The position numbers and the translations under genes were made by a program. The notes under the pieces were generated by a model, which made no database searches, had not been told where the DNA came from, and saw only the letters and a program-made list of their open reading frames with translations. DNA of 64,000 nt from UBA11606 sp049437325 (GTDB lineage Bacteria > Actinomycetota > Acidimicrobiia > Acidimicrobiales > Aldehydirespiratoraceae), in NCBI GenBank assembly GCA_049437325.1, contig JBMTIM010000002.1, forward strand, positions 62,001 through 126,000. The letters are read 5' to 3'. Shown piece after piece: positions 15,950-24,814 of this stretch. How positions within the stretch are numbered: the first letter of the stretch is position 1; every line of letters begins with the position of its first letter.

Positions 15950-17803
15950 CTACCAGCCCGCCCGTTGCTCGGACTTGCCGGCTTCGAGTTCGACTCGGGC
16001 TGCGCGGACAGCGGCGGAAGGCGACACCTCGGGCACGCCGACCTCCCACCACGAGCCACCTTCGGTCCATGAGTTCTGGTGGGTCTGCAGTGCGATCACG
16101 GTCGTCCGGCTGGCCTGCTTGGCCCGCTTCCACGCAGCTTCGAGTTCGTCGATCGTCTCGACCGTCTCAGCGATGCAGCCCATCGCAGCGGCATGGGCGG
16201 CAAAGTCGACCCGCACCTCCTCGACAATCTTGGCGTCGGCGAGCAGATTGTTGAACGGCTGGCCCCCCTGACTGACCTGCAGCCGATTGATCACGGCGAA
16301 CCCGCCGTTGTCGCAAACGATCACGATCATCTTGTGACCCGAGAGCACCGAACTGTAGAGATCGCTGTTCATCATCAGGTACGAACCGTCACCGACGAAG
16401 ACGGTTACGTCCTTGTCGGGCAACGCCATCGCTGCGCCCCAGCCGCCCGAGATCTCGTACCCCATGCACGAGAAGCCGTACTCACAGTCGAAACTGTTCA
16501 GCGCTTTCTGTCGCCAGCCGTTGTTGACCTCGCCCGGGAAACCGCCGGCCGCGGCGAGTGCGAAATCATCGGGGCCGGCAAGACGGTCGACGACACCGAC
16601 GACCTGGGCGTAACTCGGCAGTTCGCCGGGGTTCGCATCTGGCGCAGCGATCTTGTCGATGTAGGCGTGGTACTGGGACACCTCAGCGGAGGCGGTATCG
16701 CTCCACGACTCGGGAGCGGCGTACGAACCCAACCGGCCGGTGAGTTCGACGAGCACCTCACGGGCATCACCGATCACGGGAAGCGCCAGATGTTTGGTGG
16801 CATCGAACCGAGCGGTGTTGATCCCGATGATCGCCACATTCTCGTTCTTGAACACGGTCCACGAGCCGGTCGTGAAGTCCTCGAGGCGGGTGCCGACAGC
16901 CACAACAACGTCGGCCTCGGCTGCGAGATTGTTGGCGGCCTCGCAGCCCGTGACGCCGATCGGACCTGCGTACCTCGGGTGTGACGCCAGCATCGACGCC
17001 TTGCCGGCCACCGTCTCCACCACCGGGATGTTGTGGGCGTCGGCGAAGGCGGCGAGTTCGGCCTCGGCGAACGAATAGTGCACCCCACCGCCTGCGATGA
17101 TCAGCGGCTTTCGGGCGCGTTCGATCGCTGCTGCGGCAGCGTCGAGTTGCGTCACGTCGGCACGCGCTCGAACGATCGAGTGCACCTGCTCGTCGAAGAA
17201 GCGAACCGGGAAGTCGTAGGCCTCCGCCGCGACATCCTGGGGCAAGCCGATGAACGCAGGTCCGCAATCGCCCGGGTCGAGCATCGTCTGGACTGCGTGG
17301 GGCAGCGACGACAGCACCTGCTCGGGCTTCATGATTCGATCCCAGTAGCGGGTGACCGATCGAAAGGCATCGTTCACCGTCGTGGACGGCTCACCGAAGT
17401 GCTCGACCTGCTGCAGAACGGGATCGGGGAGGCGGCTCGCGAACGTGTCGCCGGCGATGAGGAGCAGGGGGATGCGGTTGGAGTGGGCAACACCCGCAGC
17501 CGTAACCATGTTGGTGGCGCCCGGGCCGACCGACGATGTCGCCACCATGATCTGGCGTCGGCGCACCGTCTTGGCGTACGCGGTGGCTGCAAGGGCCATC
17601 CCCTGCTCGTTCTGGCCGCGCCAGGTGGGGAGTGCGTCTTGGTGTTGCTCCAGTGCGTGACCCAGGCACGTCACGTTGCCGTGGCCAAAGATCGCAAACA
17701 CGCCGGGGAAGAGGGCGTCGATGCTTCCATCGGCCAACACGCTCTTCTGCGCGATCAGGTACCGGACGATCGCTTCGGCAGTGGTCAGTCGGATCGTTTC
17801 CAT
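15950..17803 (-). CDS. iolD: 3D-(3,5/4)-trihydroxycyclohexane-1,2-dione acylhydrolase
   Basis: 617-residue thiamin-diphosphate enzyme that opens the inositol ring, giving 5-deoxy-glucuronate. Domain order is PYR (with GQNEQGMALAATAYAK holding the cofactor Glu), a central domain, and the PP domain whose ThDP motif GDGSYLMMNSDLYSSV lies near residues 466-480 and ends DNGGFAVINRLQ. Length matches IolD (about 620-640). It is diagnostic for inositol catabolism here. The next gene starts 2 bp after its stop. Confidence 0.93.
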   Translation of the reverse strand: METIRLTTAEAIVRYLIAQKSVLADGSIDALFPGVFAIFGHGNVTCLGHALEQHQDALPTWRGQNEQGMALAATAYAKTVRRRQIMVATSSVGPGATNMVTAAGVAHSNRIPLLLIAGDTFASRLPDPVLQQVEHFGEPSTTVNDAFRSVTRYWDRIMKPEQVLSSLPHAVQTMLDPGDCGPAFIGLPQDVAAEAYDFPVRFFDEQVHSIVRARADVTQLDAAAAAIERARKPLIIAGGGVHYSFAEAELAAFADAHNIPVVETVAGKASMLASHPRYAGPIGVTGCEAANNLAAEADVVVAVGTRLEDFTTGSWTVFKNENVAIIGINTARFDATKHLALPVIGDAREVLVELTGRLGSYAAPESWSDTASAEVSQYHAYIDKIAAPDANPGELPSYAQVVGVVDRLAGPDDFALAAAGGFPGEVNNGWRQKALNSFDCEYGFSCMGYEISGGWGAAMALPDKDVTVFVGDGSYLMMNSDLYSSVLSGHKMIVIVCDNGGFAVINRLQVSQGGQPFNNLLADAKIVEEVRVDFAAHAAAMGCIAETVETIDELEAAWKRAKQASRTTVIALQTHQNSWTEGGSWWEVGVPEVSPSAAVRAARVELEAGKSEQRAGW

Positions 17804-17816
17804 CAGAACCTCCAGA

Positions 17817-18995
17817 TCAATGGCGGGGACTCAGCCGCTCGACCGTCTCCCACCTCTCGGACTGCCAGGACCGCAACATGGCGTCCTGCACACTCACATA
17901 ATCGATCGCCTCGGCAAAGCCGGGCTCGTGGCGGCGTTCGTTGGCCACCGACGACAGGAACTCGAACTCCTCGATCACCTTGAGATCCTCGTAGCCGATC
18001 GGGTTGGCATCACCGGGAACGAAGTTGCCGTGATACGGATAGCGATCACCGGAGTAGACGGTGGTGTAGCCCCGCGCTGCATCCTTGGTGAGGAACAGCT
18101 GGAGCTCGTTCATCGTCTCCAGGTTCCACATGAGCGATCCTTTGGTCCCGTACACCTCGAATGCACACTGACTCTGGGGGCCGACGATGGAACGGCTGGT
18201 CTCGAACACACCTCGGGCCCCATTCTCGAACACACACATGGCGCCGAAGTAGTCCTCGTTCTCGACCGTGCCGGTGGGGTCACCGGGCTTGCCTGCGTCA
18301 TAGTGCGTGCCCCCTGGTTTGGGCAGTGGGCGCTCGGGAATCTGGATATGGCCGGTCCCGACGACTTTTTCAATCCCCCCGATCAGCATGTGGGCGAGGT
18401 CGACGGAGTGGCTGAGGATGTCGGACGACACGCCATGGCCGGCCTCGTCGAGCATGAAACGCCAGGAGAGCAGACCCATCGGATCGGAGCCGTACATCGA
18501 GAAGAAGCGACCCCGGTAGTTGGTGATGTCGCCGAGTTCACCTGCGTCGATCAACTGCTTGGCGTACCGCACGAGGGGCGCCCAGCGGTAGTTGTAGCCG
18601 ACACCGGTGATCACACCGGCGGCACGGGTGGCAGCCTCGATGCGGACGGTCTGCTCCGGTTTGCCGCCCACCGGTTTTTCGCAGAAGACATGTTTGCCCG
18701 CCGCTGCTGCAGCCACTGCGATCGGCTCGTGCAGCATGTTCGGCGCACAGATGCAGACCACATCGATGTCGTCGCGGTTGACGAGATCGTTCCAGTCGAC
18801 CGAGCCGTGGGAGAACCCGAAGTCGGCAACGGCCCGCTCGACCCGCGACGCCATCGTGTCGCTGATCATCACCAACTCGGCATCGAAATCGCGTTCGGCG
18901 AAGAGGGTGGGGATACGAAGGATCGAGCGGGTGTGGGCTTGCCCCATCCAGCCAAAGCCGACAACACCGACTCGGATCTTCTTGCGTGCGGTCAC
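17817..18995 (-). CDS. Gfo/Idh/MocA dehydrogenase, long (levoglucosan dehydrogenase-like) group
   Basis: 392-residue oxidoreductase with GVVGFGWMGQAHTRS at the N-terminus, FCEKPVGGKPEQT as EKP motif, and LLSWRF, IPERPLPKPGG, FETSRSIVG and YGTKGSLMWNLE in the substrate domain. This wording and length resemble the approximately 390-residue group that includes levoglucosan dehydrogenase and some IolU/IolX-like enzymes. It probably oxidises an inositol isomer or a sugar at C3, feeding the pathway encoded next to it. It is 13 bp upstream of iolD. The exact substrate is not readable. Confidence 0.8.
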   Translation of the reverse strand: MTARKKIRVGVVGFGWMGQAHTRSILRIPTLFAERDFDAELVMISDTMASRVERAVADFGFSHGSVDWNDLVNRDDIDVVCICAPNMLHEPIAVAAAAAGKHVFCEKPVGGKPEQTVRIEAATRAAGVITGVGYNYRWAPLVRYAKQLIDAGELGDITNYRGRFFSMYGSDPMGLLSWRFMLDEAGHGVSSDILSHSVDLAHMLIGGIEKVVGTGHIQIPERPLPKPGGTHYDAGKPGDPTGTVENEDYFGAMCVFENGARGVFETSRSIVGPQSQCAFEVYGTKGSLMWNLETMNELQLFLTKDAARGYTTVYSGDRYPYHGNFVPGDANPIGYEDLKVIEEFEFLSSVANERRHEPGFAEAIDYVSVQDAMLRSWQSERWETVERLSPRH

Positions 18996-19052
18996 GGGCA
19001 GACACTCCTTGGTCGTCCGGCTTTTCGTTGCCGAGCGTGGCGTTGGGGTACC

Positions 19053-19071
19053 GAGCAGCTCACGGCTGCTC
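19053..19071 (-). terminator. Stem-loop at the end of the 2-hydroxyacid dehydrogenase gene
   Basis: Perfect 7-bp arms GAGCAGC/GCTGCTC around a 5-nt loop, overlapping the last codons and stop of the gene at 19060. No T-run follows, so it may be a processing or attenuation hairpin rather than a full terminator; the next gene in the same direction starts 58 bp further on. Confidence 0.35.
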
Positions 19072-19998
19072 CGAGACGTCGTAGACGTGGGGATTCACGA
19101 CATCGATCGGACGATGGCCATCGAGGACGCTACGGGCATTGGCGATGGCCCCCGAATACATGCGGATACGGCCCTTGTCGGTGGCCGACGCAATGTGCGG
19201 GGTGACCACGACGTTGTTGCGGTGCAGCAGTGTGTGGTCGGGGTCGAGCGGCTCCGGAGCGGTGACGTCCAGACCTGCTGCGTAGATCTTGCCTGCATCG
19301 AGGGCATCCACCAGCGCCTCGGTGTCGATCGAGCCACCGCGCGCAGCGTTGATGATGACGACCCCGTCCTGCATCCGAGCGATTGTGTCGGCGTTGATGA
19401 GGTTGCGGGTTTCGTCGGTGAGCGGCGTGTGCAGGGTGATGACCCGGCTTTCGGCCAGGATCGTCTCGAAGTCCACCTGCTCGTGGTCGGTGACCTCGAC
19501 ATAGGGATCGCACACGAGCACCCGCATGTCCATCGCCGCACACATGCGGGCCACCCGCCGACCGATACGGCCGTGGCCGACAACGCCGACGGTGGCACCG
19601 CTGAGTTCGATGCCTTCGTGCGCGGCATAGAAGTCCTGGCGACCTTCCCGCAGTCGCGCGACGTTGTTGGCGGTGAACTTGGTGGCCGCCAGCAACAAGC
19701 TCATGGTGTGTTCAGCCGTCGAGATCGTCGGCGCGTCAGGCGTGTTGCACACGACGATGCCGCGCCTGGCCGCAGCGTCGAGATCGACCGTGTCGAAGCC
19801 GATGCCAGAGCGGGAGATGACTTCGAGGGCAGGCGCCTGATCCATCCGCTCGCCGTCCCACCGTGACGAGCCGGCGATCGCAGCCCGGCACGTCGAAAGC
19901 TCAGCGGTATCGGGCCCAACGACATCCCACGACTCGTCGAAGAGTTCGGCCAGGTACGGCGGGAGTTCCCGATCGATGTAGATCCGATCAACCACCAT
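19060..19998 (-). CDS. D-isomer 2-hydroxyacid dehydrogenase (phosphoglycerate dehydrogenase-like)
   Basis: 312-residue NAD-dependent 2-hydroxyacid dehydrogenase. The nucleotide motif is GVVGHGRIGRRVA, and the catalytic Arg, Glu and His are in NAARGGSID, DVTAPEPLDPD and TPHIASAT. It lacks a C-terminal ACT domain, so it is not a full serine-pathway SerA. ATG 19998 is chosen because GGAGG lies 4 nt before it; it overlaps the 3' end of iolB by 11 bp. Its place inside iol genes suggests reduction of a 2-keto acid made from the imported sugar acid or polyol. Confidence 0.85.
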   Translation of the reverse strand: MVVDRIYIDRELPPYLAELFDESWDVVGPDTAELSTCRAAIAGSSRWDGERMDQAPALEVISRSGIGFDTVDLDAAARRGIVVCNTPDAPTISTAEHTMSLLLAATKFTANNVARLREGRQDFYAAHEGIELSGATVGVVGHGRIGRRVARMCAAMDMRVLVCDPYVEVTDHEQVDFETILAESRVITLHTPLTDETRNLINADTIARMQDGVVIINAARGGSIDTEALVDALDAGKIYAAGLDVTAPEPLDPDHTLLHRNNVVVTPHIASATDKGRIRMYSGAIANARSVLDGHRPIDVVNPHVYDVSEQP

Positions 19999-20899
19999 GT
20001 CCTCCAGGGTCGGTTCGTCCGTTCGGCGTGACCATCGGGCAGCGCGGGTCCAGTGGCATGTCGCTCCACTCGTCGCGAACCCAGTGATGGGCAGGATCAT
20101 CGCAAAACGCCATTGAACGATCCCCGCCCGGGCCGGCAAGGACGTTCAAGTAGTACATGTCGTAGCCCGGCGCCGCGATGCACGGACCGTGATACCCGCG
20201 GGGAACGAGGAACACGTCTCCGTCGTGGACGGCGACGTTCTCGTCGATCGAGCGGTCATCGGTGTAGGTCCGGTGCATGCCAAAGCCATCGGCGCTGTAC
20301 TCGGCGGTGCCGGCCCTGCCGATGCGGAAGTAGTAGATCTCCTCGTTGTTGACCTCGCACTCCGGACTGTCATCGTGCTTGTGTGGCGGGTACGACGACC
20401 AGTTGCCGTCAGGGGTGTACACCTCGACACACATGATCTTGTCGGCGTGGCTCCAGCGCTCGGGCGAACCGAAGTTGGAGATCTGGCGGGTGGCCTGTCC
20501 CCCACCGCGCACTTCGATGCCGATGCCATCGGTCGGCCCGTACGCCGGCGGAAGCTTGCGGTCACAATGCGAACTGGCGATGGCGACCTCTCCACCGGTG
20601 CTGCTGATCTCGAATCGGGTGTCACGCCCGACATAGAGAAAGTCGCTCACCCGGGCGAACACCGAGCTGCGGCCCTCGAGGACGAACGACTCGCCGAGAT
20701 CGCCGATCTCCACGGTGACATCGGTGGCGGAGAGCGGGAGGATCATCACCTCGCGCTCGCCGGTGTCGAACGATCGCCGGGGCGCACCGTCGAGATCGAT
20801 CACCTCAAGCCCGGTGTAGACCCAGCCGGCCTGCTGGGCGGTGAGCGACACCGGGTCGGTTCCGACCCCGAGCGAACCCAACGGGTGATGCAGCGTCAT
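19988..20899 (-). CDS. iolB: 5-deoxy-glucuronate isomerase
   Basis: 303-residue bicupin isomerase that converts 5-deoxy-glucuronate to 2-deoxy-5-keto-gluconate. The metal site and family signature read YTPDGNWSSYPPHKHDDS, NNEEIYYFRIGRAG, TYTDDRSIDENVAVHDGD and PRGYHGPCIAAPGYDMYYLN, close to Bacillus IolB. This is the canonical copy of the two in the locus. Its ATG overlaps the iolC stop by 4 bp, giving tight coupling with the kinase that acts next. Confidence 0.9.
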   Translation of the reverse strand: MTLHHPLGSLGVGTDPVSLTAQQAGWVYTGLEVIDLDGAPRRSFDTGEREVMILPLSATDVTVEIGDLGESFVLEGRSSVFARVSDFLYVGRDTRFEISSTGGEVAIASSHCDRKLPPAYGPTDGIGIEVRGGGQATRQISNFGSPERWSHADKIMCVEVYTPDGNWSSYPPHKHDDSPECEVNNEEIYYFRIGRAGTAEYSADGFGMHRTYTDDRSIDENVAVHDGDVFLVPRGYHGPCIAAPGYDMYYLNVLAGPGGDRSMAFCDDPAHHWVRDEWSDMPLDPRCPMVTPNGRTDPGGHGG

Positions 20900-21849
20900 C
20901 GAGCACCACGCTCCTCGAGGAACGCATCGACCTCGGCAGCGGTCGGCATGTCGTCGGCACACATCATCCGGGAGGCAACGATCGCTCCCGCCGCATTGCC
21001 GTAACGAACGGTGTCGGGCAGCGACCAGCCTTCGAGCAATCCGTGGCAGAACGCCCCGCCGAAGGCGTCACCGGAACCGAGTCCGCACACGACCTCGACC
21101 GGGAACGGGGCAAGCCGTTCACGATGGTCGGTGGTGGCGACCATCACGCCCTCACCACCGAGCTTCACGACAGCGGCGTCGAGACCACGCTCGAGCAAGC
21201 GGTCGGCGGCGGCGTCGGGATCACCGGTCCCGACGGCGACCTCGCATTCCTTGCGATTGCCGATGGCGATCGAGACATGATCGAGCATCGGCGAGATGAC
21301 CTCGTGGGCCTCGCCCTCGGACTCCCAGAACATGGGGCGCCAATCGAGGTCGAGCACCGTGTGGGTGCGGCGGGCACGTCGTTCGAGCAACCCGGTGACC
21401 GTGTCCCGGCTTCGATCGAACGCAAAGCGACTGGCCGGCACCCAAAAAATACGGGTCGCTTCGACCGCATCGACCAACTCGTCGGTGGCCTCGATGTCCA
21501 TGTCAGGAGCGGCCGGTTCGCGGTAGAAGAAAATCGTCGGGTCGTCGGGTGGGTCGAGTTCGGCAAACGCCAGCGGTGTCTTGAGTGTCGGATGGGTGGC
21601 CACGAACCGGGGATCCACATTGAAGGTGTGCTCGAGGGCGTGCGCGACATAGCGGCCGAACTGGTCGTCCCCGACACGGGTTGCGACAGCGACTCGATGG
21701 CCAAAGCGCGCCGTGGCAACGGCGACATTGGTGGCCGTGCCACCGATCGACTTCCGGAACGTGGTGACCTCGGCCATCGAGACACCGACCTGCTCGGCGT
21801 AGAGGTCGACGCTCACCCGTCCGATCGAGAGGAGATCGAGCATCGACAT
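20896..21849 (-). CDS. iolC: 5-dehydro-2-deoxygluconokinase (PfkB family)
   Basis: 317-residue ribokinase/PfkB-family sugar kinase that would phosphorylate 2-deoxy-5-keto-gluconate. KSIGGTATNVAVATARFG (~34-51) is the N-terminal glycine signature and VCGLGSGDAFGGAFCHGL (~250-267) carries the catalytic Asp and anion hole. Unlike proteobacterial IolC it has no C-terminal DUF2090 aldolase domain, so a separate aldolase is needed; the LacD-type gene at 11395 is the candidate. Starts at ATG 21849, or at the second ATG two codons later. Confidence 0.9.
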   Translation of the reverse strand: MSMLDLLSIGRVSVDLYAEQVGVSMAEVTTFRKSIGGTATNVAVATARFGHRVAVATRVGDDQFGRYVAHALEHTFNVDPRFVATHPTLKTPLAFAELDPPDDPTIFFYREPAAPDMDIEATDELVDAVEATRIFWVPASRFAFDRSRDTVTGLLERRARRTHTVLDLDWRPMFWESEGEAHEVISPMLDHVSIAIGNRKECEVAVGTGDPDAAADRLLERGLDAAVVKLGGEGVMVATTDHRERLAPFPVEVVCGLGSGDAFGGAFCHGLLEGWSLPDTVRYGNAAGAIVASRMMCADDMPTAAEVDAFLEERGAR

Positions 21850-21975
21850 GGCGCTCAGCTCCCCCGGCCCGAAGGTTTGGGCCGACGTTGGTCGGAATAC
21901 GGTTCGCGCCGACGCCTGCTCTGACCAGCTTGGAGCACCGTGCGACGAACAGGAGCGCTTCGCAGCACGGCGGAC

Positions 21976-22752
21976 TCAGTCGTCCTCGAGTTCGTGGGTG
22001 AGCTGATCGAGCTCGGCGCCACCGGCCATCATCCGAACGAGTTCGTCCCGAGACAGTTCGTCCTTTGCGAAGTTGCCCATCGAACGACCGCGGTTGAGGA
22101 TCATGAACCGATCGCCCACCGGGTAGGCGTGGTGGGGATTGTGAGTGATGAAGATCACACCAAGACCGCGATCACGTGCCGCCTTGATGTACTTCAACAC
22201 CACACCGGACTGCTTGACCCCGAGCGCCGACGTGGGTTCGTCGAGGATCAACACCTTGGCGCCGAAGTACGCAGCGCGGGCGATGGCGACCGACTGTCGC
22301 TCCCCACCCGAAAGCGTGCCGACAGGTTGCTCGGTGTCGCGGATGTCGATCCCCATCTTGGAGAGCTCGTCCTTCGCAATGGCCTTTGCCTTCTTCGTGT
22401 CGATCCACTGGATCGGCCAGCGACCCTTCGTGGGCTCGGCCCCCATCCAGAAATTCCGCCACACCGACATGAGCGGCACCATGGCAAGGTCTTGGTAGAC
22501 GGTGGCGATACCGGCGTCGAGCGACTGGCGCGGATGCGCGAAGGTGACCTCGTCGCCGTTCATCCGAACCGTGCCGTCGGTGGGTTGATGCACGCCGGAA
22601 AGGATCTTGATGAAGGTCGACTTGCCTGCGCCGTTGTCGCCGAGCACACAGGTGACTTCGCCCGCATTGACCGACGTCGTGACGTCGGTGAGGGCGATGA
22701 TGTTGCCGTAATACTTCGAGATGTCTTCGAGTTCGAGCAGTGGTGCGCTCAT
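21976..22752 (-). CDS. Sugar ABC transporter ATP-binding protein (single-domain)
   Basis: 258-residue ATPase with Walker A GDNGAGKS (~38-45), Q-loop YQDLAMVP, signature LSGGERQ and Walker B VLILDEPTSALG. Most carbohydrate-uptake (CUT2) ATPases carry two fused copies of about 500 residues; this one has a single copy, as in FrcA-type systems, so it should act as a homodimer. ATG overlaps the permease stop (ATGA). It powers import by the adjacent permease and binding protein. Confidence 0.9.
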   Translation of the reverse strand: MSAPLLELEDISKYYGNIIALTDVTTSVNAGEVTCVLGDNGAGKSTFIKILSGVHQPTDGTVRMNGDEVTFAHPRQSLDAGIATVYQDLAMVPLMSVWRNFWMGAEPTKGRWPIQWIDTKKAKAIAKDELSKMGIDIRDTEQPVGTLSGGERQSVAIARAAYFGAKVLILDEPTSALGVKQSGVVLKYIKAARDRGLGVIFITHNPHHAYPVGDRFMILNRGRSMGNFAKDELSRDELVRMMAGGAELDQLTHELEDD

Positions 22753-24668
22753 CGTCGCAACGCCTCCGCCTTGAGTCGTAGGTACCGATTCGAAACCACC
22801 GCCACGAGCAGGATCACCCCGAGGAAGAGGAACCGCCAGTCGGTGTTCCAACGGGCGGCCGAGATGCCGATCAGCGGCATGGCCATGATCATCGCGCCGA
22901 TGGCACCACCGGCTGCCGAGCCATACCCTCCGGTCAGCAAACACCCACCGACGACGGCAGCGATGATGTATTCGAACTCCTTGCCGTCACCGGTGTTGGC
23001 CTGGATCGAGTTGATACGGAAGGCAACCAGCACTCCGACCAGCCACGCTGCGAAGGAGACGATCATGAAGAGTTGGGTCTTGGTTCGCGCCGCTGGTACG
23101 CCGACTTGACGAGCGGCTTCCTTGTTGCCACCGACTGCGAAGGTCCAGCCACCGAACTTGGTGCGGGCGAGCATCCACACCATCACGCTCGTGAACGCAA
23201 GGAACCACAGGACCCGAACCGAGGTCTTGGTGGGCGGGACGCCGGCGAGCAATTCGGCCTCGGTGACGAAGAGGAGGCGGAAGGCGATCCCGACGAGGAT
23301 CGACAGCAACCCGATGATCATCATGATGTAGCCGGATCGATCGGCGTCTCGGTCGACAAAGCGGCGCTCCTCGAACCGAGAAACCACGAGACCCCAGGCA
23401 AAGACGATCAGCGCGACAGCGAGCAGAATCGTGAACAGCGATGCCCGGAACTTGGCCGATTCGGAATCGAGGAAGACGACGGCAGCGACGAGGAGGACAC
23501 CGGCGGCCAAGGCTGCCGTGGCAACGAACTTGGTGGCGGCATTGATCGACAGTGCCGCTTGGGAGACCGTGGCCAGCAGCCCGAGCCCGGCGACCATGAG
23601 TCCGACCGAAGCGATTGCCCTGATCCCCTGCACCGTGAACGGGAACACGAACTGTGCATCGGACGAAGAGTCGATCGCCATTGCGATCCCACCACCGACG
23701 ACGATCAGCCCGAAACCGATCAGCAGGCGGTTACGACAGGTGGAGTCGAGCTGGAGGGTTCCTCGGTCGGTCAGCGGCTCGAAGCGCCACTGACAATAGC
23801 CATGCAGGCCGACGAGAACCCCGACTGCGATCACGGCAGCCGAGAGTGCGTTTCCACCGGTGCCGTCGGTGCCATGCATGAGCCCGACGCCGGCCACCCC
23901 GACCGCAAGACCGACGAGAAACTGGATCATGCCTGCCGGGTTGGGTGTCGAGCGCCGGTTGAACCAGAGTTCGGCGACAGCCAGAACGAGAATCGTGAAG
24001 CCGAGGAGCGGCAGCGACGTGTAGAAAAAGTCGCGCGCTTCGAACTGGTGGGTGTTGCGCTCCCACTCGCCTGCGAAAATCGGGCGCCAGAAGTCGTAGT
24101 CGGACGCCTCCTCGGTGCTGGCGACCTGAATCTGGCCGACGAAGCGGTTCGCCAAGCCGAGTTTGAGCCCCTTGAGGGAAAAGAAGGTGGCCAGCGTGAT
24201 GATGAAGCTCGGTTGTCCCGTTCGCTCGACCATCGTGCCGTTGAGCCAACCGATACCCAGCGCCACGGCGAGACCGAGCAACAGCGACACCGACATCGGG
24301 AGCCCGAGCCCTCCGAGCTCACCTGTCTCCTTGACGATGAAGACGGTGAGCATGGCCATCGCACCAGTCATCGCACCCGACGAGAGGTCGAACTCACCAC
24401 CGATCATCAAGACCGAGACGGCGACCGCCATGATACCGAGGCTGCTGGCGACGATGTCGATCCAGCCCCAGCTGCCCCCGGCGGTGCCGAAGGTTCCCGA
24501 CACGGCCCAAAAGAACGTCCACACCCCGATGGCCCCGATGACAGCGCCAACCTCGGGGCGGATGAAGAGCCGCTGGAAAATGGAGCGGTACGCGAGGCGC
24601 TCATCATCTCCGTTGGCGGCAGATCCGGTCGTACCGTCGACTGGAAGAGACGCTGCTGCGTCGGTCAC
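22749..24668 (-). CDS. Sugar ABC transporter permease with a large inserted membrane domain
   Basis: 639-residue CUT2-type permease. The N-terminal half is standard RbsC/XylH-like (MIGGEFDLSSGAMTGAMAM, TGQPSFIITLATFFSLKGL) and so is the C-terminal part (FAVGGNKEAARQVGVPAARTK, YIIAAVVGGCLLTGGYGSAAGG). Between them, about residues 180-480, lie some 300 extra residues with roughly eight further hydrophobic helices not found in typical 330-400-residue family members. GTG 24668 is preceded by GGGGGGA at normal spacing. A strong hairpin separates it from the binding-protein gene. Confidence 0.85.
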   Translation of the reverse strand: MTDAAASLPVDGTTGSAANGDDERLAYRSIFQRLFIRPEVGAVIGAIGVWTFFWAVSGTFGTAGGSWGWIDIVASSLGIMAVAVSVLMIGGEFDLSSGAMTGAMAMLTVFIVKETGELGGLGLPMSVSLLLGLAVALGIGWLNGTMVERTGQPSFIITLATFFSLKGLKLGLANRFVGQIQVASTEEASDYDFWRPIFAGEWERNTHQFEARDFFYTSLPLLGFTILVLAVAELWFNRRSTPNPAGMIQFLVGLAVGVAGVGLMHGTDGTGGNALSAAVIAVGVLVGLHGYCQWRFEPLTDRGTLQLDSTCRNRLLIGFGLIVVGGGIAMAIDSSSDAQFVFPFTVQGIRAIASVGLMVAGLGLLATVSQAALSINAATKFVATAALAAGVLLVAAVVFLDSESAKFRASLFTILLAVALIVFAWGLVVSRFEERRFVDRDADRSGYIMMIIGLLSILVGIAFRLLFVTEAELLAGVPPTKTSVRVLWFLAFTSVMVWMLARTKFGGWTFAVGGNKEAARQVGVPAARTKTQLFMIVSFAAWLVGVLVAFRINSIQANTGDGKEFEYIIAAVVGGCLLTGGYGSAAGGAIGAMIMAMPLIGISAARWNTDWRFLFLGVILLVAVVSNRYLRLKAEALRR

Positions 24669-24750
24669 GAGATTCCCCCCCGTACATGAGGCCAACATCG
24701 TGCGACATCGGCCGAACCGGCATCGAAGGTGCCGGAGGTACCGACGGGTG

Positions 24751-24776
24751 GGGGCCGGTCCCAACGGACCGACCCC
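24751..24776 (-). promoter_or_regulatory. Intercistronic hairpin between binding-protein and permease genes
   Basis: CGGTCC-CAAC-GGACCG extended outward, after one mismatch, by GGGG/CCCC, giving a 10-bp stem. It lies in the 146-bp gap downstream of the binding-protein stop. Such hairpins commonly stabilise the upstream message so the binding protein is made in excess over the membrane parts. Confidence 0.55.
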
Positions 24777-24814
24777 GCACTCGTCAGGAATGGTTCAGCT
24801 GAAGGTCAGCTGGA

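Noticed and set aside
23073..24689. 538-codon plus-strand open frame rich in Arg, Asp and Glu
   Set aside because: Mirror of the hydrophobic permease on the other strand; composition typical of an antisense frame.
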